64,000 nucleotides of DNA. Origin: Microbacterium sp. 1.5R. Its GTDB lineage: Bacteria; Actinomycetota; Actinomycetes; Actinomycetales; Microbacteriaceae. Under the pieces are notes generated by a model, which did no database searches, had not been told where the DNA came from, and saw nothing but the letters and a program-made list of their open reading frames with translations. A program made the translations under genes and the position numbers. Position 1 is the stretch's first letter. The number at the start of each line of letters is the position of its first letter. Where the stretch lies: contig NZ_VDRC01000001.1 of NCBI RefSeq assembly GCF_007667425.1, positions 1,011,379 to 1,075,378 on the forward strand, given 5' to 3'. Positions 43,489 through 52,090 of the stretch are shown here, in pieces.

Positions 43489-43505
43489 CATACGATTCTC
43501 GTATG
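43489..43505. promoter_or_regulatory. LysR-type operator overlapping the regulator's start codon
   Basis: CATACGA TTC TCGTATG is a perfect palindrome. It contains ATAC-N7-GTAT (43490-43504), a textbook LysR-family T-N11-A box. The right arm covers the regulator's ATG at 43503. Occupancy would block regulator translation or transcription start and could activate the divergent transporter gene. Confidence 0.7.
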
Positions 43506-44399
43506 TACGGTGAACGTGAGCTCGAGGCCTTCGTGGCCGTCCTCGACTGCGGATCGGTGAGCCTCGCAGCAGAACGCCTGATCAGGACGCAACCCACGGT
43601 ATCGCGGCAGATCGCCTCCCTGGAGCGTCAGGTGGGCGCCGCGCTGTTCCGTCGGATGCCGCAGGGCATGGTCGCGACCTACGCCGGCGACCGGCTCGAG
43701 CCGATGGCCCGCGACCTCGTGCGGCGCGGGCGTCGGGCGCGCGAGGTGATGAGCGGCATCGTGCAGGACGAGCGCTCCTTCGTCGCCGCCGCCCCCGAGA
43801 TGACCAGCGTGCTCGTGCTCGCGCCGTTCATCGCGCGCGGCGGACCGATCTCCGACGTCGTGGTCGCGACACCGGCCGAGACCTACGACCGCCTGCGCTC
43901 CGGCGCCGATCTCGCCGTGACGACCAGTCCTCCGGATTCGCGTCTGCGCAGCATCCGCATCCTCGATCTGCCCCTCTACTGCCAGCTTCCGTCCGCGCAC
44001 CCCCTCGCCGCGGGGGAATCGGTCGAGCTCCGCGACCTCCTCACCGGCCCATTCCTCACGTCCGGCGTCGGCTCAGCCGCGTGGACGCAGATCCAGCGGG
44101 CGGCCGAGAGCGAGGCGTGGTCGCTCGAGATGGCGAGCTTCGGTGCGGACGCCCCGATCGTGCAGGCCCGATCGGCCGCCGGACACGGTCCGTGCGTGGT
44201 GGTCGAGCCCCCGCGCTTCGGCCTGGTCTCCAAGCCCCTCCATCACCGCGGCGCCCCCATGCAGTGCGCGCTCTACGCGAGCTGGGAGCGCACGCACTAC
44301 GCCCGGGACGACATCCGCGCCGTGATCGATCAGCTCGCCGATTTCGTCGCCGATCACGTGTCAGGACTGCACGAGAAGGCCGCGCTCCGCTCCGCCTGA
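43503..44399 (+). CDS. LysR-family regulator
   Basis: 298 residues, standard length. N-terminal helix-turn-helix YGERELEAFVAVLDCGSVSL, then RTQPTVSRQIASLERQVGAALF is clear. The C-terminal ligand-binding domain is slightly reduced but complete. It is divergent from the MHS transporter and amidohydrolase genes and probably controls them. The start is fixed by the ATG inside the palindrome, with little leader, so the mRNA may be leaderless. Confidence 0.92.
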   Translation: MYGERELEAFVAVLDCGSVSLAAERLIRTQPTVSRQIASLERQVGAALFRRMPQGMVATYAGDRLEPMARDLVRRGRRAREVMSGIVQDERSFVAAAPEMTSVLVLAPFIARGGPISDVVVATPAETYDRLRSGADLAVTTSPPDSRLRSIRILDLPLYCQLPSAHPLAAGESVELRDLLTGPFLTSGVGSAAWTQIQRAAESEAWSLEMASFGADAPIVQARSAAGHGPCVVVEPPRFGLVSKPLHHRGAPMQCALYASWERTHYARDDIRAVIDQLADFVADHVSGLHEKAALRSA

Positions 44400-44585
44400 C
44401 GACGCCCCGGCCACCGCCGCGAGGGCTCCGAGCACGTCCGAATCGGGTGCTGCTTTACGTCCGGTCCTTTCATTCTCGGGGGGCGGGGTCCGTGAAAAAA
44501 ACTTCCTGCTCGTATCCGTGCAGACACGCCGCCGAGGCCGGACCTCCCGGCAATCCGCCCTGGGGTGTGCCTCCGAACCGGGACT
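44400..44585 (+). other. 186-bp noncoding gap before the glycan operon
   Basis: No convincing gene. It contains a GGGGGGCGGGG tract (about 44475-44486) and an A7 run (about 44495-44502). No clear -35/-10 pair or known riboswitch core is recognisable. The operon promoter is presumably here. Confidence 0.4.
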
Positions 44586-45062
44586 ATGACGCTCTCCCCC
44601 TCCGCGCCATTCCTTCGGCTGTCCCGGCTCTCCGCCGCGGTGCGGCGAGCCGTGCCGCAGCTCGCCGCGTTCGGCGGTGTGGGTCTCATCGCCTTCGTCG
44701 TCGACGTCGGCGGCTACAACCTCCTCCGCTCGACCGTCATGCCCGATCAGGTCATCTGGGCCAAGGTCATCTCGGTCTCCGTCGCCACGGCTGTCGCGTG
44801 GCTCGGTCATCGCTATCTCACCTTCCGTCACACACGGCGACCCGCCGTCGCGAAGGAACTGCTGCTCTTCGTCCTCGCGAACGGCGGCGGGCTGCTGGTC
44901 GCCGCCGGCTGCCTGTTCGTCTCGCACTACGTGCTCGGCTTCACCAGCCAGCTCGCCGACAACATCGCCGGGAACGTGGTCGGCCTGATCCTCGGCACCG
45001 CGTTCCGCTATCTCACCTACCGATTCCTGGTCTTCCGGACGCCTCAGGAGGCAACACCATGA
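44586..45062 (+). CDS. GtrA-family membrane protein (polyprenyl-linked sugar flippase)
   Basis: 158 residues from ATG 44586; an in-frame GTG at 44565 would add seven residues. It has four hydrophobic helices, starting LAAFGGVGLIAFVVDVGGYN, with NxxR-like segments and YLTFRH, FRYLTYRFLVF at the helix ends, the GtrA pattern. GtrA proteins flip undecaprenyl-phosphate-linked hexoses across the membrane. Here the mannolipid from the synthase at 51253 is the likely cargo. Its stop overlaps the start of the GT2 gene (ATGA). Confidence 0.9.
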   Translation: MTLSPSAPFLRLSRLSAAVRRAVPQLAAFGGVGLIAFVVDVGGYNLLRSTVMPDQVIWAKVISVSVATAVAWLGHRYLTFRHTRRPAVAKELLLFVLANGGGLLVAAGCLFVSHYVLGFTSQLADNIAGNVVGLILGTAFRYLTYRFLVFRTPQEATP

Positions 45063-46540
45063 CTCTCCTCGCGCACGCCCTGTTCCACCCCTTCGAGAGC
45101 GACCCCGCTCCGGGTCCGCTGCTCCCCCCTGCACCGGACGATGCACCGGCACCCGGGGTACCCAACCGCGAAGTCCTCGACCCCGGTCTGGTCGAGACCT
45201 CGCAGAGCGCCTCGGGCGTCGACTGGCTCGCCGTCGCCGGGCACGTCGGGCTCGTCGCCGTCGCGCTCGCCCTCACCGCGGTCGCCGTGACGACGCTGTG
45301 GTGGATGCTGTACGCCTGGCGCTCCAAGAGCACCTACGACAGCACCGCCTTCTCGCGGGAGCCGCGCCCCGCGCAGCACACCTTCACCCTCCTGGTGCCG
45401 GGCCGGCACGAGGAGGAGGTCATGGGCGAGACCCTCGATGCCCTGGCCGCGCAGACCCACCCCGACGTGCAGATCATCGCGATCGTCGGCGACGACGACC
45501 CCGGCACGACGGCCGTCGTCCGTGCGGCCGCGGCGCGGCACCCCGACCGCATCGAGGTCGTGGTCGACGACAGCGTGCCGAAGAACAAGCCGAAGGCGCT
45601 CAACCGCGCCCTCGCCTACGCCGGGGGTTCGATCGTCGGCGTGTTCGACGCCGAGGACGAGGTGCACCCTGAGCTCCTCCGCCACATCGACTCGCGGTTC
45701 ACCGAGACCGACGCCACGGTCGTGCAGGGCGGCGTGCAGCTGATGAACTTCCGCTCCTCGTGGTGGTCGCTGCGCAACGTCCTCGAGTACTACTTCTGGT
45801 TCCGCTCGCGGCTGCACTTCCATGCCGGAGCGAAGTTCATCCCGCTCGGCGGCAACACGGTGTTCGTGAAGCGCGACGCCCTCGAGCGCAACGGCGGGTG
45901 GGATGCCGAGTGCCTCGCGGAGGACTGCGAGCTCGGCGTGCGCCTCTCCAGCCAGGGCGAGAAGGTCGTCGTGGCCTACAGCCCCGAGTACGTGACCCGT
46001 GAGGAGACCCCCGGCACGCTGCCGTCGTTCTACAAGCAGCGCACCCGCTGGAATCAGGGCTTCCTGCAGGTGCTGCGCAAGGGCGAGTGGCGTGCACTGC
46101 CGACCCGCGGTCAGCGCATGTTCGCGCGCTACATGCTCGCCATGCCGTTCCTGCAGGCCGCAACGGGGCTGCTCATCCCGCTCTCGCTCTTCCTGATCTT
46201 CGTGGTGAAGGTGCCGACCATCGTCGCGCTTCTCACGTTCATCCCCCTCGCTCCGACGCTCGTGACGGTCGCGGTCGAGATCGCCGGACTCGGCGAGTTC
46301 GGTCGCCTGTACGGCGAGAAGGTGCGCGTCCGCGATTACGTACGACTGGTGCTCGGCACCATCCCGTTCCAGGTGCTCCTCGCCGGTGCCGCCATCCGCG
46401 CCGTGTACCGCGAGCTCCGCGGCGAGCGCGGCTGGGAGAAGACCGAGCACAGCGGGGCGCACCGCGAGCCCGCGGCCGCGGGAGCCGCCGCACCCGCCCC
46501 CGCCGCATCCGCTCCGATCCGCGAGGAGGTCGCCGCATGA
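45059..46540 (+). CDS. Processive membrane glycosyltransferase, GT2
   Basis: 493 residues from ATG 45059. An N-terminal transmembrane helix (about 58-85) precedes the catalytic GT-A domain: TLLVPGRHEEE, IVGDDDPGT, NKPKALNRALAY, DAEDEVHPE, then LAEDCELGVRL and QRTRW. These are the D, DxD, ED and QxxRW motifs of processive synthases such as BcsA, PgaC and HAS. C-terminal transmembrane helices follow. No PilZ domain is present, so cyclic-di-GMP control is not evident. Makes a polysaccharide chain while exporting it; the sugar is undetermined. Confidence 0.9.
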   Translation: MTLLAHALFHPFESDPAPGPLLPPAPDDAPAPGVPNREVLDPGLVETSQSASGVDWLAVAGHVGLVAVALALTAVAVTTLWWMLYAWRSKSTYDSTAFSREPRPAQHTFTLLVPGRHEEEVMGETLDALAAQTHPDVQIIAIVGDDDPGTTAVVRAAAARHPDRIEVVVDDSVPKNKPKALNRALAYAGGSIVGVFDAEDEVHPELLRHIDSRFTETDATVVQGGVQLMNFRSSWWSLRNVLEYYFWFRSRLHFHAGAKFIPLGGNTVFVKRDALERNGGWDAECLAEDCELGVRLSSQGEKVVVAYSPEYVTREETPGTLPSFYKQRTRWNQGFLQVLRKGEWRALPTRGQRMFARYMLAMPFLQAATGLLIPLSLFLIFVVKVPTIVALLTFIPLAPTLVTVAVEIAGLGEFGRLYGEKVRVRDYVRLVLGTIPFQVLLAGAAIRAVYRELRGERGWEKTEHSGAHREPAAAGAAAPAPAASAPIREEVAA

Positions 46541-48549
46541 GCACGACACTCGAGAAGACCGCCGAGATCGAGCGGGAACCGGCCGGCTCCTCCACGCCCA
46601 CGGTCGACGGGGCGTCCGCGAAGACCCCATCCGGCCCCGGCCGCGTGTCGCTGTGGTTCCGCACGCACGGAGGAGACCTCCTCTGGCTCCTCCCGGTGCT
46701 GCTCGTCAGCGGTGTGGTGAACTTCCTCAACGTGGGCGGCTCGCCGCAGCGCATCGACGACGAGGGCACCTATACCGCGCAGGCCTGGGCGGTGACCCAC
46801 CTCGGCGAACTCGCGCACTACACGTACTGGTACGACCACCCACCGCTCGGCTGGCTGCAGATCGCCGGCTACACGCAGCTGACGGGCGCGTTCGAGCGCT
46901 GGGACGTCGCCGTGCTGGCCGGCCGCGAGGCCGTGCTCGTCGCCGCACTGATCTCGATCGTGCTGCTGTGGGCCCTCGCCCGCCGGCTCGGGATGTCGCG
47001 CTTCGCTTCGGCTGCGACGGGCCTCGTCTTCGCCGTCTCTCCCCTCGCGCTGCAGTTCCACCGCACCGTCTACCTCGACAACATCGCGGTGCCGTGGCTG
47101 CTGCTCGCATTCTTCCTGGCCACGAACCGGAGGGGTCAGCTCGCCGCGTTCGCAGGATCCGCCCTGGCGTTCGGCATCGCCGTCCTGACCAAGGAGACGT
47201 TCCTGCTCGCCCTGCCGATCCTCGCCTGGGTGATGCTGCGCAGCGCACGCCGCGAGACCCGCCGGTACACCCTCTCGGTGGCCGCCAGCATCCTCGTGCT
47301 GATCGGCGGCAGCTATCTCCTGCTCGCCGCGGTCAAGGGCGAGCTCCTCAGCGGTGCCGATCGGGTGAGCCTCATGGAGGGCATCACCTTCCAGCTGGCG
47401 TCGCGCGAGAGCAGCGGATCGATCGCCGATCCTGACTCCCTCATCAACCGGACGCTGAGCATGTGGTGGCAGCTCGATCCGGTGTTCATCGTGGTGAGCC
47501 TCATCGCGGCCGTGTACGCCCTGCTGCTGCCGCGACTGCGCCCGTACGCGGTGCTCGTGCTCGCGATGACCGCGTTCATGTTCCGCCCCGGCGGGTACCT
47601 GCCCGTGCCGTATGTGATCATGCTGATCCCCTTCGGCGCCCTCCTCATCGCCGGTGCTGCGGACAGCGCGGTGGTCCGCTTCCGTCACAAGTCGGCGACC
47701 CGGCGCGGCCTCGCGGCCGGGTTCGTCGCGGTCGCAGCCGTGGGCGCGATCGTGGCGGTGCCGCTGTGGAGCACTCAGCTGCGCGGCTTCGTGCTCGCCG
47801 ATCTCGACGCTCCGCTCCGGGGCGCGGAGCAGTGGCTCGACGAGAACGCCACGACCGACCAGCGCATCATCGTCGACGACGCGATGTGGGTCGACCTCGT
47901 GCGCGCCGGCTGGGATCGCGACAACGTGATCTGGTACTACAAGCTCGACACCGACCCCGCCGTGCAGGCCGACTCGCCCAACGGCTGGCGCGACGCCGAC
48001 TACGTCGTCACGACCGACTCCATGCGCACCTTCCCCGGCGCGTTCCCGCAGGTGCAGGAGGCGATCGACAACTCGGTCGTCGTGGCCTCGTTCGGCACGG
48101 GACCGCAGGCCGTCGAGGTGCGCCGCGTGACGATCGACGGCGCCGAGCAGGCCGCGATCTCGCAGGAGGATGCCGTCGCGCAGCGCGCACAGCTCGGCGC
48201 CCAGCTCGCGACGAACCCCGCAGTGGTCCTCACGGGCGCGGATCGCGACCGGCTGGTCGCCGGTCAGATCGACGTGCGCATCATCTCGGTGCTCGCCGCG
48301 GTCGCCGGCACCGGCTCGGTCTCCGTCGCGGGCTTCCCCGTGGTGGATGGCGAGGGCGACGAGTCGTTCCGGCAGCTCGAAGTCTCGGCGATCGGCGGAT
48401 CGCCCGTCGCCGAGGGCGGCCGGGTGACCCCGGAGGGTCGTGCGTTCCTCGACTCTCTGACCGGCGCCTACGAGCCGACGGAGGTCGCCGTCTCCGACGA
48501 CACCGTCGTCCTGCGGTACCCGATCTCGCTGCAGCCCGTGCTGCCCTGA
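46537..48549 (+). CDS. GT39-like membrane mannosyltransferase (ArnT/PMT type)
   Basis: 670 residues from ATG 46537. After a 50-residue cytoplasmic tail, the first extracellular loop has IDDEGTYTAQA with the catalytic Asp/Glu, then YDHPPLGWLQIAG, as in polyprenol-phosphate-sugar transferases. LLPRLRPYAVLVL and PYVIMLIP are multi-span helix segments, and a C-terminal extracytoplasmic domain (about 440-670) follows. It uses a lipid-linked sugar, likely the mannose from the 51253 synthase flipped by GtrA, to glycosylate a polymer or protein outside. Confidence 0.88.
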   Translation: MSTTLEKTAEIEREPAGSSTPTVDGASAKTPSGPGRVSLWFRTHGGDLLWLLPVLLVSGVVNFLNVGGSPQRIDDEGTYTAQAWAVTHLGELAHYTYWYDHPPLGWLQIAGYTQLTGAFERWDVAVLAGREAVLVAALISIVLLWALARRLGMSRFASAATGLVFAVSPLALQFHRTVYLDNIAVPWLLLAFFLATNRRGQLAAFAGSALAFGIAVLTKETFLLALPILAWVMLRSARRETRRYTLSVAASILVLIGGSYLLLAAVKGELLSGADRVSLMEGITFQLASRESSGSIADPDSLINRTLSMWWQLDPVFIVVSLIAAVYALLLPRLRPYAVLVLAMTAFMFRPGGYLPVPYVIMLIPFGALLIAGAADSAVVRFRHKSATRRGLAAGFVAVAAVGAIVAVPLWSTQLRGFVLADLDAPLRGAEQWLDENATTDQRIIVDDAMWVDLVRAGWDRDNVIWYYKLDTDPAVQADSPNGWRDADYVVTTDSMRTFPGAFPQVQEAIDNSVVVASFGTGPQAVEVRRVTIDGAEQAAISQEDAVAQRAQLGAQLATNPAVVLTGADRDRLVAGQIDVRIISVLAAVAGTGSVSVAGFPVVDGEGDESFRQLEVSAIGGSPVAEGGRVTPEGRAFLDSLTGAYEPTEVAVSDDTVVLRYPISLQPVLP

Positions 48550-48611
48550 CCACACCCCCTCACCGACCGACCTGCACCACGCACGCACGATCCATCGAGA
48601 AGGAGCACATC

Positions 48612-49460
48612 ATGACGAATTCACGATTCCCGCACCTGAAGACCGGCATGGCATGGGGAGCGGCTGCACTGCTCGTCAGCGTCGCCGCCCCGCTGCCGGC
48701 CGCGGCGCAGACCGCTGCCGCCGACGCCCGTCCGGCTGCCGCCCCGACGGCGGTCGACGCCACCGCCGGCTGGCTGCGCCTCGGCCACCTCTCGCCCGAC
48801 ACGAAGTCCGTCGACGTGCGGGTCTCGGCCGTCGCCGGCGGGTCGACCCAGTTCGAGCTCGACGGCGTCGGCTACGGCGACGTCTCGTCGTATCAGGAGC
48901 TGCCTGCCGGGTCGTACACGGTGAGCATGGTCCCGGCCGGGTCGTCGGGCACCGACGTCCCGGTCATCTCGCAGACGGTGACGGTCGACGCCGGCACCGC
49001 CACGACGGTCGCCGCCTACGGCCCGACCGACGACCTGCAGGTGCGCGCCTTCGACGACGACCTATCCGAGCCCGCCGCCGGATCGGCGCGCATCCGACTC
49101 ATCCAGGCCTCGACGACCACCCCCGAGGTCGACGTGACCACCGCCCAGGGCGACCCCATCGCGAAGAACGCGAAGGCCGGCTCGGCCACCGGGTACGCCG
49201 AGATCCCCGCCGGGGACTGGACCCTGGACCTCACCGGGGAGGGCGTGGAGGACACGGCCGACGTGTCCGTGGCGCCCGGCAGCGTCACGACGCTGTTCGT
49301 GCTCGACACCTCGAGCGGCGGTCTGACGATCCTGCCGATCCTCGACAGCGCCTCCGTCGGAGACGTGCCCGACGGTGGGGTCGACACCGGCGGCGGCTAC
49401 CTCGCGGATGCGACGGTCGACGCACAGGCCCCGGCGAAGCAGGTGCGGGAGGCGTTCTGA
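48612..49460 (+). CDS. Secreted DUF4397 protein
   Basis: 282 residues from ATG 48612, behind GAGAAGGAG. A Sec signal peptide (to about residue 32, ending LPAAAAQA-like LPAAAQTAA) is followed by two related beta-sandwich halves, LRLGHLSPDTKSVDVRVSAV and IRLIQASTTTPEVDVTTAQ, as expected for DUF4397. The C-terminus (VDTGGGYLADATVDAQAPA) shows no LPXTG motif and no hydrophobic tail. It is an extracellular or wall-associated protein. Similar proteins in actinobacteria are commonly neighbours of class F sortases. Confidence 0.85.
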   Translation: MTNSRFPHLKTGMAWGAAALLVSVAAPLPAAAQTAAADARPAAAPTAVDATAGWLRLGHLSPDTKSVDVRVSAVAGGSTQFELDGVGYGDVSSYQELPAGSYTVSMVPAGSSGTDVPVISQTVTVDAGTATTVAAYGPTDDLQVRAFDDDLSEPAAGSARIRLIQASTTTPEVDVTTAQGDPIAKNAKAGSATGYAEIPAGDWTLDLTGEGVEDTADVSVAPGSVTTLFVLDTSSGGLTILPILDSASVGDVPDGGVDTGGGYLADATVDAQAPAKQVREAF

Positions 49461-50617
49461 TGCGCCGCTCAGCCCTGATCGGCATCGCTGCGGGCGCCGT
49501 GGTGGTCACCGCGGGCACCGCGGCGATCGCCGTCGGCCTGCACGCGGCCGACACGGGTCCGCCGGATTCGTCGCCCGCGGCGACCTCATCGCCTCTGCCG
49601 CCCGACGAGACCGTCGCACGGGACATCGTGGCGGCGGATCTCGCGACCTCGTTCCTCGACGAGTGGGTCGAGGACGGCCGTGTCATCCGCCGCGACGAAG
49701 GCGGCGACACGGTCAGCGAGGGGCAGGCGTACGGACTGTTCGCGGCCGTCATCGCCGATGACGAGGAGCAGTTCGACGAGATCTGGGACTGGACCACCGC
49801 CGAGCTGGTGCGCGAAGACGGGCTCCTGGCCTGGCGCTGGGACGACGGGAAGGTGGTCGACGACGAGCCCGCGACGGATGCCGATCTCGACGCGGCGCGC
49901 GCGCTCGTGCTGGCTGGCGATCGCTTCGGCCGCGACGACCTGCTGGCCGACGGCGTGGAGCTCGCGACGGTGATCGCCGACCGCCTCACCGCGCAGACCG
50001 CGCAGGGGCGCATCCTTCTTCCCGGCCTGTGGGCCGCCGACCGCGAGCCCTACGCATACAACCCCAGCTACGCCTCGCCCGTCGCGTTCGACGTCCTCGG
50101 GGCGGCGACCGGGGATCCGCGCTGGGCGGAGCTGCAGGCGGGCAGTGCGCAGGTCACGAGCGACATCCTCGACGCCACGGATTTGCCGCCGGACTGGGCA
50201 CAGGTGCACGCCGACGGTCTCATCGAGCCCATGCCGGGCCCGCGGGGTGGAGGCGAAGCCGTGCAGTACGGGTTCGACGCGCCCCGACTGCTCCTTCGGT
50301 TCGCCGAGTCGTGCGATCCGTCCGAGGTCGCGCTCGCCGGACTCCCGCTCGACACCCTCGACCGCGTCGACCAGGTGGCGTCCCGCCTCGACCTCGGCGG
50401 CGGCCCCCTGACGTCCGACGAGTCCGCCTTCGCGTACACCGCGCGAGCGGCGTCGGCGTACGCGAGCGGAGACGGAGACGCCGCGGCATCCGACCTCGAG
50501 CGCGCCGCGCAGTTCAGCGGTCGGTACCCCACCTATTACGGCGCGGCCTGGGTCATGCTCGGCGCCGCGATGCTCACCGACGACGCCCTCGGCGGCTGCG
50601 GGACGGGAGAGGTCTGA
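49460..50617 (+). CDS. GH8-family glycanase, membrane-anchored or secreted
   Basis: 385 residues from ATG 49460, overlapping the preceding stop. After an N-terminal signal-anchor (LIGIAAGAVVVTAGTAAIAV) the catalytic domain has SEGQAYGLFAAVIADDEEQF with general acid Glu87, and ATDADLDAARALVLAGDRF, the GH8 signature with Asp140/Asp142. GH8 enzymes cut beta-1,4-glucans, chitosan or similar glycans. They are paired with synthase operons, as BcsZ is with cellulose and PssZ with the Listeria Pss exopolysaccharide. Here it would trim or release the GT2 product. Confidence 0.88.
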   Translation: MRRSALIGIAAGAVVVTAGTAAIAVGLHAADTGPPDSSPAATSSPLPPDETVARDIVAADLATSFLDEWVEDGRVIRRDEGGDTVSEGQAYGLFAAVIADDEEQFDEIWDWTTAELVREDGLLAWRWDDGKVVDDEPATDADLDAARALVLAGDRFGRDDLLADGVELATVIADRLTAQTAQGRILLPGLWAADREPYAYNPSYASPVAFDVLGAATGDPRWAELQAGSAQVTSDILDATDLPPDWAQVHADGLIEPMPGPRGGGEAVQYGFDAPRLLLRFAESCDPSEVALAGLPLDTLDRVDQVASRLDLGGGPLTSDESAFAYTARAASAYASGDGDAAASDLERAAQFSGRYPTYYGAAWVMLGAAMLTDDALGGCGTGEV

Positions 50618-51234
50618 TGCGCCGACCGGGCGGGATCCACATGCTCGCGGCGATCGGCGTGCTCGCTGCGACGCTCGTCGTGTCGGCGTGCGGCACCGCC
50701 GACGTCGCGGCGCCCGCCCCCACCGCGACTCCGAACGGATTCTCGGCGGGCGGTCTGCAGGACCCGGCCACCCCGGCACCGCCGGCGGAGGATGCCGTGC
50801 CGACGCGGGTCTCGATCCCCGCGCTCGGCGTCGACTCGGCGTTGGAGGACCTGTCGCTCGACGGCACCGGTCGCCTCACCGCTCCGGTCGACTACGACCT
50901 CGCCGGGTGGTACTCGGGCGGAGTCGTGCCGGGCGAGGTGGGGCCGGCGATCATCGCCGGCCACGTCGATTCGCCGTCGGCTCCCGCGGTGTTCGCGGGG
51001 CTCGGCTCGCTCGCCGCCGGTGACGAGATCGTCGTCACGCTGTCTGACGGGTCGCAGAGCGTGTTCACGGTCAGCGACAGCATCCAATCGGCGAAGGCGG
51101 AGTTCCCGACCTCGTCCGTGTACAGCAACGTGCCCACTCCGGAACTGCGCCTCATCACCTGCGGGGGGATCTTCGACCCCTCCACGGGTCACTACCTCGA
51201 CAACCTCATCGTCTTCGCCGAACTGCAGAGCTGA
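50617..51234 (+). CDS. Class F-like sortase lipoprotein with an altered catalytic triad
   Basis: 205 residues from ATG 50617. The N-terminus has a lipobox VSAC (Cys25). The catalytic region includes His116 (IIAGHVDS) and Cys182 (LITCGG), in the positions of class F sortases. The conserved Arg that should follow 12 residues after Cys is Leu194 here (GHYLDNLIVF instead of GHYRDN). Family sortases join sorting-signal proteins to the cell wall. No candidate LPXTG substrate is encoded nearby. The protein may be impaired or use a different residue. Confidence 0.88.
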   Translation: MRRPGGIHMLAAIGVLAATLVVSACGTADVAAPAPTATPNGFSAGGLQDPATPAPPAEDAVPTRVSIPALGVDSALEDLSLDGTGRLTAPVDYDLAGWYSGGVVPGEVGPAIIAGHVDSPSAPAVFAGLGSLAAGDEIVVTLSDGSQSVFTVSDSIQSAKAEFPTSSVYSNVPTPELRLITCGGIFDPSTGHYLDNLIVFAELQS

Positions 51235-51252
51235 CCTCCGAAAGGATCCACC

Positions 51253-52044
51253 ATGAACGAGACGCTCGTCATCATCCCCACGTACAACGAGATCGAGAAC
51301 CTCGAGTCGATCGTCGGCCGGGTGCTCGCATCGGCGGACGTCGACATCCTCGTCGTCGACGACGCGTCGCCCGACGGCACCGGCGAACTCGCCGATGCGC
51401 TGGCCGCGCGGCACCCCGAGGTCTCGGTGCTGCACCGCACCGAGAAGAACGGTCTGGGCGGCGCCTACCTCGCCGGCTTCGCCCTGGGGCTCGAGCGCGG
51501 CTACGGGGCGCTCGTCGAGATGGATGCCGACGGCTCGCACCGGCCCGAAGAACTGCCCCGCCTGCTGGAGCAGCTCGTCGACCACGACCTCGTGCTCGGG
51601 TCGCGGTGGGTGCCCGGTGGCAAGGTCGTCAACTGGTCGCGGCATCGCGAGGTGCTGAGCCGCGGCGGCAACCTGTACGCCCGACTGGCTCTGGGGATCG
51701 ACGTGCGCGACTCGACCGGCGGCTACCGGGTGTTCAGCGCGTCCGCGCTGCGGCGCATCGATCTCTCCGAGGTCGCGTCCCAGGGGTACTGCTTCCAGGT
51801 CGATCTGCTGTGGCGCGCGCTGGAGCGGGGGCTTCGTGTCGTCGAGGTCCCGATCATGTTCGTCGAGCGCGTGCACGGCGAGTCGAAGATGAGCGGCTCC
51901 ATCGTCGCCGAGTCGCTCAGCCTCGTCACCTGGTGGGGGCTGCGACGGCGTCTGTCCGGAATCTCGCTCTTCGTGCGACGCGGCCAGCGGCTGCGGTCGG
52001 TGCGCGCGCTGTCGCACCGGATGCTCCCACCAGTGCAGTCCTGA
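51253..52044 (+). CDS. Polyprenol-phosphate mannose synthase (Dpm1/Ppm-type GT2)
   Basis: 263 residues from ATG 51253 (GAAAGGA upstream). GT-A domain with IIPTYNEIENL, LVVDDASPDGTGELAD, EMDADGSHRPEELP and LGSRWVPGGKVVNWS are characteristic of dolichol/polyprenol-phosphate mannose synthases. The DSTGGYRVFSASAL and GYCFQVDLLWRA segments agree. No C-terminal transmembrane domain. It would supply polyprenyl-phosphate-mannose for flipping by GtrA and transfer by the GT39-like protein of the same operon. Confidence 0.93.
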   Translation: MNETLVIIPTYNEIENLESIVGRVLASADVDILVVDDASPDGTGELADALAARHPEVSVLHRTEKNGLGGAYLAGFALGLERGYGALVEMDADGSHRPEELPRLLEQLVDHDLVLGSRWVPGGKVVNWSRHREVLSRGGNLYARLALGIDVRDSTGGYRVFSASALRRIDLSEVASQGYCFQVDLLWRALERGLRVVEVPIMFVERVHGESKMSGSIVAESLSLVTWWGLRRRLSGISLFVRRGQRLRSVRALSHRMLPPVQS

Positions 52045-52051
52045 GCCGCGG

Positions 52052-52082
52052 CGGCGGGCTCGCGCATCGGGCGAGCCCGCCG
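52052..52082. terminator. Bidirectional terminator hairpin
   Basis: Twelve-bp arms CGGCGGGCTCGC / GCGAGCCCGCCG with a 7-nt loop, between the ends of two convergent genes. Confidence 0.75.
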
Positions 52083-52090
52083 TCGTAGCG

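Noticed and set aside
44400..44585. Riboswitch upstream of the glycan operon
   Set aside because: No conserved core of a known class is recognisable, only a G-rich tract and an A7 run.
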